Both the position numbers and the translations under genes were made by a program. A stretch of 24,225 nt of DNA, taken from NCBI GenBank assembly GCA_050331575.1, contig JBHJGS010000046.1, forward strand, positions 1 through 24,225, given 5' to 3'. Shown piece after piece: positions 23,949 to 24,225 of this stretch. Source of the stretch: JBHJGS01 sp050331575 (GTDB lineage Bacteria > Pseudomonadota > Alphaproteobacteria > Sphingomonadales > Rhodothalassiaceae). The notes beneath the pieces are model-generated. The model searched no databases. It was given only the letters and a program-made list of their open reading frames with translations, and was not told where the DNA came from. Position 1 is the stretch's first letter. Each line of letters opens with the position of its first letter.

Positions 23949-24178
23949 GCGTGGGCCCGTGCGCGCCCGGGCCCCGCGCGGCTGCTTCGCCCCCCCGGTG
24001 TCGGTTTTGATCTCAGCCCCGCGGGGCGCATCCAAGACAAGAAGGATCGCATGATCCCGGCTCAGGTTCCAGCCCGCCGCCCGAGAACTTGCTCCGACCT
24101 CGATGCGTTGATGCCAAGCGCGGGTTCTGCCGGTATCCTCCTCCGGTTCAACAATCATGCCTTCAAGGAGCCAACCGC
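23949..24178. promoter_or_regulatory. Divergent glgE-glgX control region
   Basis: The 230 bp separate the two glucan genes and must carry promoters both ways. Two dyads stand out: a perfect 12-bp palindrome GCCCCGCGGGGC at 24016-24027, and GGATC-GCAT-GATCC at 24044-24057, with perfect 5-bp arms. Either could be an operator for a regulator of both transcripts. For glgX, TTGATG (24108-24113) and TATCCT (24134-24139) resemble promoter boxes, but their 20-bp spacing is too long, so no promoter is claimed. The minus-strand reading frame that remains open here is a consequence of GC-rich sequence. Confidence 0.4.
24165..24170 (+). promoter_or_regulatory. Ribosome binding site of glgX
   Basis: AAGGAG lies eight bases before the ATG at 24179. 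This strong, well-spaced site confirms a rightward gene at the window edge. Confidence 0.8.
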
Positions 24179-24225
24179 ATGCGCATTTGGCCCGGCGCGC
24201 CATATCCCTTGGGAGCGACCTGGGA
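24179..24225 (+). CDS. glgX: Glycogen debranching enzyme GlgX, N-terminal fragment cut by window edge
   Basis: Fifteen complete codons read MRIWPGAPYPLGATW, and the next begins GA, probably Asp. This is the characteristic opening of GlgX/isoamylase-type debranching enzymes (typically R-V/I-W-P-G-x-P-x-P-L-G-A-T-W-D-G), which precedes the CBM48 module. GlgX removes alpha-1,6 branches from glycogen trimmed by phosphorylase. It is transcribed away from glgE, sharing a 230-bp control region, and fits the neighbouring GlgE-pathway genes. Only the first residues are visible, so completeness cannot be judged. Confidence 0.82.
   Translation, partial: MRIWPGAPYPLGATW

Overview
The window is GC-rich bacterial chromosome, almost certainly from a free-living alphaproteobacterium. 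The main evidence is gene order: a coiled-coil ZauP-like gene, zapA, 6S RNA, 5-formyltetrahydrofolate cyclo-ligase and ymdB on one strand. The alphaproteobacterial flavour of the Gap and GlgE proteins agrees with this. I see no insertion sequences, phage genes, CRISPR arrays or tRNAs. Every large open frame is either a recognisable gene or a mirror of one on the other strand.

Layout. (1) 1-248: the first codons of a leftward gene, probably dnaG, then a gene-free stretch with several hairpins and four GANTC sites. (2) 249-2492, leftward: ymdB, 5-FCL, 6S RNA, zapA and a ZauP-like coiled-coil gene. (3) 2616-6863, rightward: tkt, gap and pgk, for central carbon metabolism. (4) 6899-12185, leftward: DUF2064/TIGR04282 transferase, DASS (SLC13) transporter and a eukaryote-like (type 2) isoleucyl-tRNA synthetase. 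(5) 12325-15330, rightward: an exported DUF547 protein, a GT-C type membrane glycosyltransferase and a GT2 glycosyltransferase. Together with the divergent DUF2064 gene these look like a small glycosylation module. (6) 15425-23948, leftward: glgE, a treS-maltokinase fusion and glgB, tightly packed. (7) 24179-24225: the first codons of glgX, rightward and divergent from glgE.

Function. The right third encodes the GlgE route to alpha-glucan. TreS turns trehalose into maltose, the fused maltokinase makes maltose-1-phosphate, GlgE polymerises it, and GlgB adds branches. GlgX would remove branches during turnover. The left third couples Z-ring assembly proteins with 6S RNA and folate metabolism. 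The middle transferase module has relatives annotated around arsenosugar-type clusters, but no arsM or arsS is visible here, so its product is unknown.

Most useful corrections: ymdB probably starts at a GTG at 1079, overlapping the 5-FCL stop. The cyclo-ligase should start at 1678 and not run into the 6S RNA gene. glgE should start near 23948, because the open frame beyond that runs antisense across the glgX promoter and start. Both window-edge gene fragments (dnaG and glgX) are too short to appear in an ordinary ORF scan.
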